DNA of 56,786 nt. It comes from Patescibacteria group bacterium (GTDB lineage Bacteria; Patescibacteriota; Minisyncoccia; Phycocordibacterales; DATDWN01). The number at the start of each line of letters is the position of its first letter. Position 1 is the stretch's first letter. The translations under genes were made by a program, and so were the position numbers. Positions 26,834 to 37,252 of this stretch are shown here, piece after piece. Location of the stretch: NCBI GenBank assembly GCA_013816135.1, contig JACDEV010000004.1, positions 1 through 56,786 on the forward strand. Direction: 5' to 3'. The notes under the pieces are model-generated. The model ran no database searches, had not been told where the DNA came from, and was given only the letters and a program-made list of their open reading frames with translations.

Positions 26834-29425
26834 CTAAACAACAAAATTTACTAATCTATTTGGAATATAAATTACTTTTTTAACCTCCTTACCTATAAGC
26901 CATTTGTTGACATCTGGCATTTCTTTTGCAATTCGAACTATTTCAGCTTCTTTTTCATCCTTTGGAATTAGCATTTCGGCTCTAACTTTATTATTAATCA
27001 AAATTGCGATCTTTACTTCAGCATCAACCATCTTCTTTGGGTCAAATTTAGGCCATTTTTCTAAAACTAGTAGTGACTTATTACCGAGTTTGTTCCAAAT
27101 TTCTTCGGTAAAATGTGGCGAAAATGGAGATAATATCTTTAAAAATAATTCAAAATCTCTTTGATTTAATGATTCTTTCTTATCCATTTCATTAGATAGA
27201 ATCATCATGGCCGATACAGCAGTGTTAAAGGCAAAATTTTGGATGTCTTCCGTGACCTTAGCAATAGTTTTATGTAATATTACCTCTAATTTAGGATCAG
27301 ATTTAGTTTTTTTGGAAACTCTTTCAACCAATTTCCATACACGCTCTATAAATCTTCTTGAACCAATAATATTGTCCGTACTCCAAGGTAGAGACCCTTC
27401 AAAAGGCCCCATAAACATCTCATATAGCCTTAAAGTGTCTGCTCCATATGAATTGACTACATCTGTGGGATTAACTACATTTCCCCATCTCTTACTCATT
27501 TTTCGTCCATCAATCCCCATGATGAGACCTTGATTTCTCAAAGCCGGAAAAGGCTCTTCAGTTATAGCTATTCCGTAATCTTTCAAAAATTTATGCCAAA
27601 AACGAGAGTACAATAAGTGTCCCGTCGCATGCTCAGCTCCTCCAACATACATATCTACATTTTTCCAATACTTAATCGCTTTCTTGTCTGCAATACCTTT
27701 TTTATTCTGCGGATCCATGTATCTCAAAAAATACCAGGAAGACCCTGCCCACCCAGGCATAGTGTTTGTTTCTAATCCTTTCTTTGACCAAGAAGCTACT
27801 CCTGCAAGAGGTGATTCTCCAGTACCTGTCGGTTTATAAGATTTAACATCTGGTAGTTTTAGAGGAAGACTTTTTTCTGAAACCTCGTGAATGATGCCAT
27901 TTTTGTCATGATATAACGGTATTGGTTCTCCCCAATATCTCTGTCTAGCAAAAATAGCATCTCTCATTTTATATGTAGTATGGATTCGAGCAAATCCTTT
28001 CGATGTGACATGCTTTACCATATCCAATCTTGAATCCGCTGCATTTCTACCTATAAAATTATGAGGTTCTATTAGAATTCCAGTAGAAGCGTCAGTAAAG
28101 CAAATTTCAAAGTTTTGAACTTTTCTAGCAAGTTCTTTGTCTGTAGGAAGCATAGTAACTTTGAGTGGAATATTGAATTTTTTAGCAAAAGAGAAGTCTC
28201 GCTCATCATGGGCAGAGCATTTTACAATTCCTGTTCCATAGTTAGCTAAAGCAAAACTTGCAACCCATACAGGCAGGTCTTCATTACCCATTGGATTTAT
28301 TACATATCTACCAGTAAATACACCATCAATTTCTTTATATTCACCTTCTGCAAAACCTTTTCTTCTGTCTACCATTTCTTTGGCTTTTTTTAATACCAAA
28401 TCCCTATCAGGTAGTCCATCTAAAAGTTCTGGAAGAAGTACGTGATCCGGAGCAATAACATAAAATGTATCCGCGTAACAAGCCTCAAAATGTGCAGTAA
28501 ATGTTTCTAAAACCATATTCAAGCCCTTCACTTTTGCAGAAAAAATAAGCCCTTCACTTTTTCCTATCCAGTTTTTCTGGATTTCCTTTATATGAGATGA
28601 CCAATCAAGATCTTCTAGCCCATCCAAAAGTCTGTCTGCATAGGCTGTGATTCTCATAAACCACTGGCGCATATTTTTTTTAACTACAGGAAAACCCCCA
28701 CGTTCTGAAACAGGTCCTTTTGGACTATCGATAACTTCGTCATTTGCCAATACAGTTCCGAGCTGAGGACACCAGTTAACTTCGCTGAAACCTTCGTACG
28801 CTAGACGATATTTCATCAAAACGTCCTGTTTTTCCTTTGAAGTCTTAGACTTCCAGTCAGATGAAGTAAAACTTTGGTTATTTTCTGTAACAGCTAGGAT
28901 GCCAGTACTTCCAGACTTTTCAAATTTCTTAATAAGTTCTGTTATTGGTTCTGCTTTATTAGTTTTTTTGTTGTACCAAGAATTATATATTTTGAGGAAT
29001 ATCCACTGTGTCCATCTGTAGAAGTTAGGATCATCAGTGCTTATTTTCCTGTCCCAATCATAGGTAAACCCAATGATGGAGAGTTGCTTTTCGAATGTTT
29101 TCCCATTTATTTCTACTGCTTTTCTTGGATGGATATTATGCTCAAGAGCGTATTGCTCAGCAGGTAGTCCAAAAGCATCATAGCCCATAGGGTGCAGAAC
29201 ATTGAAACCCTGCATAAGTTTCATTCGAGCTAAAACATCTGACCCGATATAGCCTTTAGGATGACCTACATGAAGTCCTGCTCCAGACAAGTATGGGATC
29301 ATGTCTAGAATATAATATTTTTTCTTTTTAGAATTGTTCGAAGTTTTATAGGCCTTTTTCTTGGTCCAAATAGCCTGCCACTTCTTTTCTATTTCGAGGT
29401 GGTTATAATCTTTCATAATTATCAA
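26834..29425 (-). CDS. leuS: Leucyl-tRNA synthetase
   Basis: MIPYLSGAGLHVGHPKGYIGSDVLARMK, MGYDAFGLPAEQYAL, GRKMSKRWGNVVNP. Confidence 0.97.
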   Translation of the reverse strand: MIIMKDYNHLEIEKKWQAIWTKKKAYKTSNNSKKKKYYILDMIPYLSGAGLHVGHPKGYIGSDVLARMKLMQGFNVLHPMGYDAFGLPAEQYALEHNIHPRKAVEINGKTFEKQLSIIGFTYDWDRKISTDDPNFYRWTQWIFLKIYNSWYNKKTNKAEPITELIKKFEKSGSTGILAVTENNQSFTSSDWKSKTSKEKQDVLMKYRLAYEGFSEVNWCPQLGTVLANDEVIDSPKGPVSERGGFPVVKKNMRQWFMRITAYADRLLDGLEDLDWSSHIKEIQKNWIGKSEGLIFSAKVKGLNMVLETFTAHFEACYADTFYVIAPDHVLLPELLDGLPDRDLVLKKAKEMVDRRKGFAEGEYKEIDGVFTGRYVINPMGNEDLPVWVASFALANYGTGIVKCSAHDERDFSFAKKFNIPLKVTMLPTDKELARKVQNFEICFTDASTGILIEPHNFIGRNAADSRLDMVKHVTSKGFARIHTTYKMRDAIFARQRYWGEPIPLYHDKNGIIHEVSEKSLPLKLPDVKSYKPTGTGESPLAGVASWSKKGLETNTMPGWAGSSWYFLRYMDPQNKKGIADKKAIKYWKNVDMYVGGAEHATGHLLYSRFWHKFLKDYGIAITEEPFPALRNQGLIMGIDGRKMSKRWGNVVNPTDVVNSYGADTLRLYEMFMGPFEGSLPWSTDNIIGSRRFIERVWKLVERVSKKTKSDPKLEVILHKTIAKVTEDIQNFAFNTAVSAMMILSNEMDKKESLNQRDFELFLKILSPFSPHFTEEIWNKLGNKSLLVLEKWPKFDPKKMVDAEVKIAILINNKVRAEMLIPKDEKEAEIVRIAKEMPDVNKWLIGKEVKKVIYIPNRLVNFVV

Positions 29426-29453
29426 TAGTACCTAAAAAACTGAGCTGTTGCAA

Positions 29454-29479
29454 AAACACTCCGATTTGTCGGAGTGTTT
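29454..29479. terminator. Terminator hairpin
   Basis: AAACACTCCGA-TTTG-TCGGAGTGTTT between leuS and the 29490 gene. Confidence 0.8.
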
Positions 29480-29489
29480 AAGAAAATCA

Positions 29490-30530
29490 TTAAAACCCTG
29501 GAAATCCTGATTTGTTTGTGGGCTCACCCCTCATAGCCTGACTCACCTTCCCATTGAAACAAAAATGACCGGCTGGATGTGACCAATCAAGAATACCATT
29601 ACCACCTGGATAAGCAGGAGCTATCATGTAAGGTTTATTATTAATTTCATCTGCTTTAGAACTTTTATTGAATTCCGCACAAAGTTCATAAGTATTATTA
29701 GAATCAATTTTGTATTCGTAAGGTTTTTTTGTTTGAGGATCAGCAAAATTCGGCAAACTGAACCCGTTACTCATAACACCAAAACTTTGAGGTAATGTTC
29801 CAGTATTGTAATAATAACTATTTAATTGATTTGATATGTTTTGTAAATCACTAACTTTTTGTAAATCATATTTATATAATTGCTGAGTACGAGGAGACCC
29901 TAAAACCGAAAAGCCCCATGCAATAGAACCTATAACTATTACACCAGCAACAATTCTCCATATCTTTCTAGATTTGGATGTAAGAGTTCCCCTTATATCT
30001 GACAGATAGTAACCAAATATCGCAGAAGAAATCACAAGAAGAACAAGAACTTTCAATAAGAATCCAGCTCCTAGCTCTTGACCATCAATAAAGTAATACA
30101 AAACAGTAATAAGATCTCCTGCCAATACAAGACCTGCTATAAAGAGTGTTAGATATGTAAGCCATCTGTGAATTCCGATTGTCTGCTTTTCTGGTTCAAC
30201 TATATATGATCTCTCCAATAGCCACATAAGAAGAATGAAGATAGGGAAAAAAATGATGAGTGTCGCTACAGGAAAGCTTATAGACTGACTACCTAGATAG
30301 TTGTAACTGTTTATTTGAGGAAATTTCGTATTGATAACGGTAAAAAGTAAGTTAACTAAACTATAAACTAGTGTATATAGAGCTATTATCGAACCTATAT
30401 TCAGAAAGAAATCCTTAGCGTTCAATTTTTTATTTGAATCCATATTATTTGAATTATTATTAATAACTACAGAAATTATAAGCACTATAAAGATAACTAT
30501 TGCTATTGGTATGATCATTATTAACCCCAT
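29490..30530 (-). CDS. DUF5671-like multi-TM membrane protein with C-terminal soluble domain
   Basis: FFLNIGSIIALYTLVYSLVNLLFTVINTKFPQ and four or more TM segments. Confidence 0.65.
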   Translation of the reverse strand: MGLIMIIPIAIVIFIVLIISVVINNNSNNMDSNKKLNAKDFFLNIGSIIALYTLVYSLVNLLFTVINTKFPQINSYNYLGSQSISFPVATLIIFFPIFILLMWLLERSYIVEPEKQTIGIHRWLTYLTLFIAGLVLAGDLITVLYYFIDGQELGAGFLLKVLVLLVISSAIFGYYLSDIRGTLTSKSRKIWRIVAGVIVIGSIAWGFSVLGSPRTQQLYKYDLQKVSDLQNISNQLNSYYYNTGTLPQSFGVMSNGFSLPNFADPQTKKPYEYKIDSNNTYELCAEFNKSSKADEINNKPYMIAPAYPGGNGILDWSHPAGHFCFNGKVSQAMRGEPTNKSGFPGF

Positions 30531-30576
30531 AATAATATTATACCATCTATTTACTTATCCCAGAAGTTTTCAAATT

Positions 30577-31446
30577 TTACTGAAATAACTCCATAAACTT
30601 CATTGGATCTACTGAAATATTATTTATTCGTACTGAAAGATGGAGATGCGGAGCTGTAACATAACCCGTTTGACCTGAAAGACCTATAACTTGTCCCTTA
30701 GTTACTAAATCGCCTTCTTTTATATTAATTTCCGAAAGATGAAGATAAAAAGTCATAACTCCTAGCCCGTGATCTATAACAATATGTTTTCCATAATTTC
30801 TACCAACACTTGCAACTAGAACAACACCATCATTCATTGCATGAACTTCTGTACCTATTTTGGCACGAAAATCCGTACCTTTATGTGTCATAGTATAGCC
30901 TCCAGTTTTCCGAGAATATCCGAATGGATCAGTAACAATTGGATTATCTAGTGGAAATATAAATTTATCCTTCCATAATATCGTTGGACTTGTAGAAAGT
31001 TTATTTAATACAGCATTCTCTTGTGCAAGAGATGTAACTAAACTCTTTTGACTTGCTACTGTGTTACCTCCAAGCTTTTTTGGGATACTAAAAACTTGTT
31101 CAGCCTTTTCCCTTTCTTGTATTTTAAGAGTTCTCTCTATTTTATCTCCATTTTTAAGTATAAAAGATATTAAATAATCTCCTGGTTTTTTGACAATATC
31201 AATTCCAGCCAATGCAGAAACTTTATTATTATAAACAAACAGTTTCAAAATATTACCATCAAATGTAGCTGTATCAATTTCAGAAAGGTCTATGTTATCT
31301 ATTGTTATCATTACAGGCTCACCTTGCAGAGGTTTTTCAGGGATAAACGAAATATTATTACTTGTAGAATAAACAACACCAATAGGTACAGCTACACATA
31401 AAAAAAGAGCTATAAAAATAAATTTCTTCATAACTCTATTATACAC
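30577..31446 (-). CDS. Secreted M23 family peptidase
   Basis: Signal peptide; THKGTDFRAKIGTEVHAMNDGVV...VIDHGLGVMTFYLHLSEI...GYVTAPHLHLSVRIN. Confidence 0.92.
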   Translation of the reverse strand: MYNRVMKKFIFIALFLCVAVPIGVVYSTSNNISFIPEKPLQGEPVMITIDNIDLSEIDTATFDGNILKLFVYNNKVSALAGIDIVKKPGDYLISFILKNGDKIERTLKIQEREKAEQVFSIPKKLGGNTVASQKSLVTSLAQENAVLNKLSTSPTILWKDKFIFPLDNPIVTDPFGYSRKTGGYTMTHKGTDFRAKIGTEVHAMNDGVVLVASVGRNYGKHIVIDHGLGVMTFYLHLSEINIKEGDLVTKGQVIGLSGQTGYVTAPHLHLSVRINNISVDPMKFMELFQ

Positions 31447-31500
31447 TATATTATTAGAATTAAATTAAATTTTAAAACCAAAGTCCAACAAAGAAGTTCG

Positions 31501-32598
31501 TCAAATTCGAAATTCTATAACATCTCCGTCTTTAACAATGTACTCCTTTCCTTCAGTTCGAACTTTTCCATTTTCTCGCGCTGTTGCGTATGAGCCAGCA
31601 GAAAGGAGGTCTTCGCAATGAACTACTTCTGCACGAATAAACTTATCTTTAAAATCGGTATGGATGGCTTGTCCTGCAACAGGAGCAGTAGAGTCTCTCA
31701 AAACAGTCCAAGCTCTTGTCTCATCTTCTCCTGTAGTAAAATAAGTTATCAAGTTTAATAACGCGTATCCAGCTTTGATAAGTTTATCTATTCCATCATC
31801 CTTTCCTCCCAACTCTGTTCGAAACATTTCCTTCTCATCCCCTTCTAGATCCTTCAACTCATTTTCGATTCCAGCATCAATAACCACGTACTGGCTTTTT
31901 GATTCAGTAAAAAAATTTAAAAGTTTTTCAAAGCGTGGGTCTTTCATATCATCTAGATTTTTTCCACCGGCTTTTTTATTCAAAGCATACATAATGGGCT
32001 TTGAAGTCAGCAAATTAAGTTGTTTAAGAACTATTTTTTCTTTTTCATCCAAAACTAAAGTATTTACCATCTTTCCTTCTTTCAAATATGCGTCTGCTTT
32101 TATCAAGATTTCATTTTCGAAAATTGCCTCTTTTTTTCCAGCTTTCACATCCTTCTGTAGATTTGAAAGTCTTTTTGTGACTGTATCCGTATCAACAAGA
32201 ATAAGTTCAAAATTAATTACTTCAATATCTGAAACGGGATCAACTCCACCGTGGACATGTATTATCTTATCGTCTTCAAAAATTCTAACTACTTCAACTA
32301 TTGCATCAACTTCACGAATATTGGATAAGAATTTATTTCCCAAACCTTCTCCTTCACTAGCGCCTTTCACTAGTCCAGCAATGTCGACAAATTCTACAAC
32401 TGCAGGAATTGTTTTAGCAGATTTAGAAAAAGTTGAAAGTTTCCACAGTCTTTCATCAGGCACAGGTACGATTCCAACTGATGGATCAATGGTACAGAAT
32501 GGATAATTCTCCGCTGGAACGGATTTTTTTGTGAGAGCATTAAAAAGCGTAGATTTTCCTACGTTAGGTAAGCCAACAATTCCCAGTGATAATGACAT
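31501..32598 (-). CDS. ychF: Ribosome-associated GTPase YchF/EngD
   Basis: LGIVGLPNVGKSTLFNALTKKSVPAENYPFCTIDPSVGIVPVPDERL; VDIAGLVKGASEGEGLGNKFL. Confidence 0.97.
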   Translation of the reverse strand: MSLSLGIVGLPNVGKSTLFNALTKKSVPAENYPFCTIDPSVGIVPVPDERLWKLSTFSKSAKTIPAVVEFVDIAGLVKGASEGEGLGNKFLSNIREVDAIVEVVRIFEDDKIIHVHGGVDPVSDIEVINFELILVDTDTVTKRLSNLQKDVKAGKKEAIFENEILIKADAYLKEGKMVNTLVLDEKEKIVLKQLNLLTSKPIMYALNKKAGGKNLDDMKDPRFEKLLNFFTESKSQYVVIDAGIENELKDLEGDEKEMFRTELGGKDDGIDKLIKAGYALLNLITYFTTGEDETRAWTVLRDSTAPVAGQAIHTDFKDKFIRAEVVHCEDLLSAGSYATARENGKVRTEGKEYIVKDGDVIEFRI

Positions 32599-32671
32599 AA
32601 GCTAAAGATAGCCGAAAAAGAATAAGAAGTAAATCTTTCATTTATTATTCTTTTGAAGATCCATATTTATT

Positions 32672-33970
32672 CTATACTATCTCTATATTCCAATCCTCTA
32701 CTTCATTGTGAAGTAGTGATGGAAGATTTTCGCCTTTTATAATTACACTATTAAATATCTGCCTCATCCATTTTTCCGCATTTTTTGGGTTAGTTTTTTG
32801 AGCTTCTACTTTCTTTGGATCAAGTACAGAATTAAATGCATCAAAAAATACTTGTTCTAGAATTGCTTTATCACCACTATCTAATCCTGCTCGTTTCCCA
32901 GCTTTTATTAATATTTTCAAACCATAACACACGTCACGCATATCTTTAAGATGACTACGTCTTACCTCACTATATTTATTTAAATTATCTTTATCCTCTT
33001 CTTCCTGCCATGGTGATATGGTTCCCACATCCGCAATTTCAGCAGCCAGACTAACATTTGCAGAATGTAAATACCCGTGATCGTGACCAATATTTAACAA
33101 TATAGCCATATTTTCAGCCATCCTCTTAAAAAATTCTTTGAAATAAATCTGCTCTTTAGCAGGGTCTCCTAACATAATTTCAGGCAACAATAAGTCTTTG
33201 TCTCTTGTTTCTTGATTAAAAACATCGAATGCTTTTCTAAATAATTCTAAGCGACGTTGTTCTGATTGATTAGCTTCAGCAATACGATTATTCATCTTAA
33301 GCAACCTTACAACTTCATAAGGTGTATAGTCCTTACGTGGAGAAATAATTTTTTTCTCCCGTAACTCATCAACTGTCATCATTTTACCTTTGAAAGGGAT
33401 TCGTTTTAATTCAGCCATTCCCCAATATAACTCTGTGCGTAGTCCAAGTGCCAACAACTTCTCTGATTTCTCAATAAGTGTACCTCCTTCAGCTTCTTCC
33501 TTAGATATAAGCCCTAAAACCTTATAACCTTGGTCGTTTACTCCCTCCTTATCTTTTACAGTCCAAGAATCATATTCCTCAATATTTAAACCTTTTGCTG
33601 TAGGTTTCATATAACCAATACCCTTTGTACTAACCCCATAAAAATATTCCACATGAGGTAGGTTTCCTGGAGCATTTATTTCAATACTACTATGAACATT
33701 ATCATCATTAATAGCTCGCCAATGAGGAGCTTCCACTATTTTTGTTTCTGTTCCCATACTAGGACTAATAAATACTATGAAGTCAGTTAATTTACGATCT
33801 GATACAACACCTTCATTTTTTTTTACTATAATGAAATCATCATCCTCTTTCAGGGATAAAAACTTTTCAGGTTTTGATTCTATGCCCTCTATCTCCCGGC
33901 CAGAAAAATTATCTAATTCTTTAAGTGTCGGTTTAATATTTTCTTGTAGAAATTCTATTCCTTGTTTCAT
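32672..33970 (-). CDS. Hypothetical protein, possible protein-kinase-like fold
   Basis: GHDHGYLHSANVSLAAEIADVGTI resembles a divergent catalytic-loop/DFG-like segment. ATG overlaps the upstream stop. Confidence 0.45.
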   Translation of the reverse strand: MKQGIEFLQENIKPTLKELDNFSGREIEGIESKPEKFLSLKEDDDFIIVKKNEGVVSDRKLTDFIVFISPSMGTETKIVEAPHWRAINDDNVHSSIEINAPGNLPHVEYFYGVSTKGIGYMKPTAKGLNIEEYDSWTVKDKEGVNDQGYKVLGLISKEEAEGGTLIEKSEKLLALGLRTELYWGMAELKRIPFKGKMMTVDELREKKIISPRKDYTPYEVVRLLKMNNRIAEANQSEQRRLELFRKAFDVFNQETRDKDLLLPEIMLGDPAKEQIYFKEFFKRMAENMAILLNIGHDHGYLHSANVSLAAEIADVGTISPWQEEEDKDNLNKYSEVRRSHLKDMRDVCYGLKILIKAGKRAGLDSGDKAILEQVFFDAFNSVLDPKKVEAQKTNPKNAEKWMRQIFNSVIIKGENLPSLLHNEVEDWNIEIV

Positions 33971-36552
33971 GATTTTGTTTCCCAGTCACCGTGCCAATGT
34001 TCATTCCCATTAGCATCAATCTCCCATATAACTACAGTAGCAGTGTGACTATCTGGACTATGAACATTATATCCATTAAAATTTGTTTCTGCAGTATTTT
34101 TTAGAGCTACTTTTTTACAATCAACAAATCTTTTTCTATAAACATCGTTTACACCTTGTCGATTGGTAGAAGCGCTTCCTCTACGATCCATTGGTATTGT
34201 TACCATTTGACGTAACTTTACAGCAGGAAGACTTTTATTATTTTTAATCCTATCTGTCCTAACACGTTTTGCGGTTTCAATGGCTTCTTTTAATACATTT
34301 ACAATAAATGTATCTGAGTCAACTGATTGAACAAAATTTTCAGATGGATTATTTGCTCTAACTACTAAAACAGGGGTATCATCAAGTTTTTCTGCCTGAA
34401 TAGCCAAAACTGAACCTCTCAATTCCTCATTTGGTTTGCCTTTATTAGTAACATATATCCATGATCGGAGATTAGGAAACTGACCTTTTGCCATTGAATC
34501 ATGTTGAGAGGTGTGACAAGAATCTCCTAAATCTCCTGAATAAATATGAAGAAGACCAGAAACAGGCATCATTGTGACAGGAACTTCCTTTGTTGTTTTT
34601 CCTGAATACACTCCTAAAATTTTATCTAATTTATTTTTTAGTATAGTTATTGGCATATATCCCGTCTGCTTATCTAATTGTTGTTGCCAAACTAAATTAA
34701 GTTTCTCAAGTAATTCTGGAGAAAAAGCGGGATGTTCTGTGTGTTTTGAATCTTGTAAATGATGAAGATAATGTTCCTCTATATAATCTTTCGATATTTT
34801 ATGAACCAAATATACACTATCAGATGTTGCTACATCTATATCATTAATATTGACCAATAACTCTCTTACTAGTTGTTTATAACCTTGATTCATCACGTAA
34901 TCACGCATATGGATAGCTGAAAGATCTCGTATAACTTTCTGCAAAGAAACTTTGCCATCAAGTTTATTAAGTGATTCTAAAACTACTACATAATCCTCCA
35001 TTTTATGAGGGGAACTATCTAACAAATTAAGGATTTTATCAATTTCTTTGATAACATCATTCAATACATTTGCTTGACGCTCTATACCCTGTCTACCTTT
35101 TGGATTTTGAAGAGCTTTTAACTTTTTAATTAGTCCTTGTTTTATTTTAGGATCTTTTTCAATATCAACTACTTTTTGTATTTCATCAGGTGAATTAGAA
35201 AGTAACTCTTTAATTTTAGTTTCTTCCTCAGAAAGATCTTCCATTACACCGTCAAGATACCCTACAAAACCATTGTTCGCAGCTGCTTCCCACGATTGAA
35301 TTAATGGCAAATAAGCATCAGTGACTTCTTGACTGGATAATAATTCAACGACTTGTTCAGTTTGATCTCTTGGAACTTCAACTTTATGTTTAAGTAGTGG
35401 AACCTTTATAGTGGTTTCTTTAAAACCAGCAGGTAGCTCACCTAATGATGGGTCTCTTTCAATTGTGTTATTCCATTTATGAATTATAACTGGCAAACTA
35501 TCATCTCTCTCAAACTGACTGGAACCTTTAATCCTATTAAATAATTCTAATCCAAGTTCTGTTGTAAGACCATCTGGTATTTTATCTGTAAGGAGGTCTG
35601 AACGTATCCCTTTAAGGGCAGAACTTAATTCATTAAATAACTCCAGAGAGTCTTTAAACCTCCATGTTTCATCTTTACGATGAGTTTTGATACCAAATTC
35701 TGTACATAATTTTAGAGTATCTTGAGAAAGACGATCTAGGTCTCTATTTCTCTGACAATCAATATACACTTTAAATATTTCGGGTATATTATTCATACCC
35801 ATGATCTCAATAAAGGAGACTATTAGTTCAGCATCCTCTTCCTTATCTAATGAAATTAAACCCAATTTAAGTCCATTTCTAATAAACGGTTTAAATTCAT
35901 TTACCCATGGATCATTATCTACATTACTGACTATGCCTTGTAATTTTTCTAGTCTAGAAAACGCAGATATCCACGGATCATCTAAAACAGTTTTTTTTAA
36001 TAAAACTATCGTCTCATTGTTTTGTGATTCTGCATTTATAAATTTTACAATACTAACAACTTTTCTGGGATCTTCCGATATATAACGGCGAATTAACCTT
36101 GTCACGTCTTCAGAGTTAAAACTAAGTTCGAGCTCCTTCATTTTTTCACTAGCAAGAGTAAATAAAGTTTTATCTCCTTTATCAATTGAAGAGATAAGGA
36201 TCTCACTGCAGACACTAGACATTACCTCTGGACTAGGTAAAATTTCTTCTAATTCGAAAATTTGAGACAACCTACCAATCTGCCTTAGCTTCCTTATTGC
36301 ATAAGCAGATATTATATTCATATCTACTTGATCAAAACTAGGTTTAATTTTTGTTACTTCCTCGAATTTTTTAATTTTTGTAATTACTGAATCAAAAGAA
36401 TATGGATCAAAATTAGTAAGCCAAGTTAGATATAACTGCATAATTTCTGATTCATTTTCTTTGTAGTGGTACTTCAAGAGTTCGTCGCTAATCATGACGA
36501 CCTCTTTGCCACACCCTGGACAAATTCCTTTGTGTGTCGATTTAAGTCTCAT
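33967..36552 (-). CDS. 861-aa hypothetical protein with N-terminal zinc-knuckle and helical-repeat-like middle
   Basis: Starts MRLKSTHKGICPGCGKEVV; alpha-rich middle; C-terminus with YSGDLGDSCHTSQHDSM and VLVVRANNPSENFV. Confidence 0.6.
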   Translation of the reverse strand: MRLKSTHKGICPGCGKEVVMISDELLKYHYKENESEIMQLYLTWLTNFDPYSFDSVITKIKKFEEVTKIKPSFDQVDMNIISAYAIRKLRQIGRLSQIFELEEILPSPEVMSSVCSEILISSIDKGDKTLFTLASEKMKELELSFNSEDVTRLIRRYISEDPRKVVSIVKFINAESQNNETIVLLKKTVLDDPWISAFSRLEKLQGIVSNVDNDPWVNEFKPFIRNGLKLGLISLDKEEDAELIVSFIEIMGMNNIPEIFKVYIDCQRNRDLDRLSQDTLKLCTEFGIKTHRKDETWRFKDSLELFNELSSALKGIRSDLLTDKIPDGLTTELGLELFNRIKGSSQFERDDSLPVIIHKWNNTIERDPSLGELPAGFKETTIKVPLLKHKVEVPRDQTEQVVELLSSQEVTDAYLPLIQSWEAAANNGFVGYLDGVMEDLSEEETKIKELLSNSPDEIQKVVDIEKDPKIKQGLIKKLKALQNPKGRQGIERQANVLNDVIKEIDKILNLLDSSPHKMEDYVVVLESLNKLDGKVSLQKVIRDLSAIHMRDYVMNQGYKQLVRELLVNINDIDVATSDSVYLVHKISKDYIEEHYLHHLQDSKHTEHPAFSPELLEKLNLVWQQQLDKQTGYMPITILKNKLDKILGVYSGKTTKEVPVTMMPVSGLLHIYSGDLGDSCHTSQHDSMAKGQFPNLRSWIYVTNKGKPNEELRGSVLAIQAEKLDDTPVLVVRANNPSENFVQSVDSDTFIVNVLKEAIETAKRVRTDRIKNNKSLPAVKLRQMVTIPMDRRGSASTNRQGVNDVYRKRFVDCKKVALKNTAETNFNGYNVHSPDSHTATVVIWEIDANGNEHWHGDWETKS

Positions 36553-36612
36553 TTTTTCTCCACAGGAAACAATAGAATATTTCTAGCTATTGGTCAATGA
36601 CTTAATAATTTA

Positions 36613-36647
36613 AAAGGCATCTGCGACGAATCGCAAATGCCCTTTTT
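36613..36647. terminator. Terminator hairpin
   Basis: AAAAGGCAT-CTGCGA-CGAA-TCGCAA-ATGCCCTTTTT. Confidence 0.8.
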
Positions 36648-36648
36648 A

Positions 36649-37197
36649 TTACCCTTGTGCAATATTTTTTAAGCCATACCTATAGGTGTCCGATTCCCAT
36701 TTAATCGTTCGAGCCATTCGGCAACCTACAGATGTCCACCTGTTAAAGCGCTTTGACATGAACATATATAGTTCACTTTTTGGTCCAGATGTTTCCAATG
36801 ACAAAGTATTGTAGAAAGAAGCGCCAATCTGTTCAAAGTACTCATGATTGTGTCGACCACGATGAGAAGACTGATCGCGCAAGAAGCCTGCATGAAGAAT
36901 AATCTGAGATGCACCTATTTCAAGCCGTTGTAATCTGACACGTCTTGGTAAAGTGTTCTCTTCATATTCTACTAAGACATATTTTTCAAATACATCGGCA
37001 AGAGTTGGTTCAAGTCTCTCATAACCAGCAGTATTACTCGTAGAAACCAGAGCCCAGTGAGCATGAATAGAAGCTACGTATTTCAAATGCTCTTCTGTTG
37101 TTCCTGATGGCAGAACTTCATTCGCCAAGGAAGAGGCAAAGAATCGGATCGTCGCTTCATTGCCAGATTCAAGCAAGTCAGCCAGACAACTCATCAC
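36649..37197 (-). CDS. Hypothetical protein, higher-GC orphan gene
   Basis: ORF with ribosome-binding site (rc AAAGGGGGCTTGTG) and flanking terminator. Confidence 0.6.
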   Translation of the reverse strand: MMSCLADLLESGNEATIRFFASSLANEVLPSGTTEEHLKYVASIHAHWALVSTSNTAGYERLEPTLADVFEKYVLVEYEENTLPRRVRLQRLEIGASQIILHAGFLRDQSSHRGRHNHEYFEQIGASFYNTLSLETSGPKSELYMFMSKRFNRWTSVGCRMARTIKWESDTYRYGLKNIAQG

Positions 37198-37252
37198 AAG
37201 CCCCCTTTGTTTGTTCTAAATTCAGTATAAAGAATAGAACAAAATAAGCAAA

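Noticed and set aside
31775-32506. 243-aa plus ORF
   Set aside because: Exactly antisense to ychF; Ser/Phe-rich composition typical of a shadow ORF.
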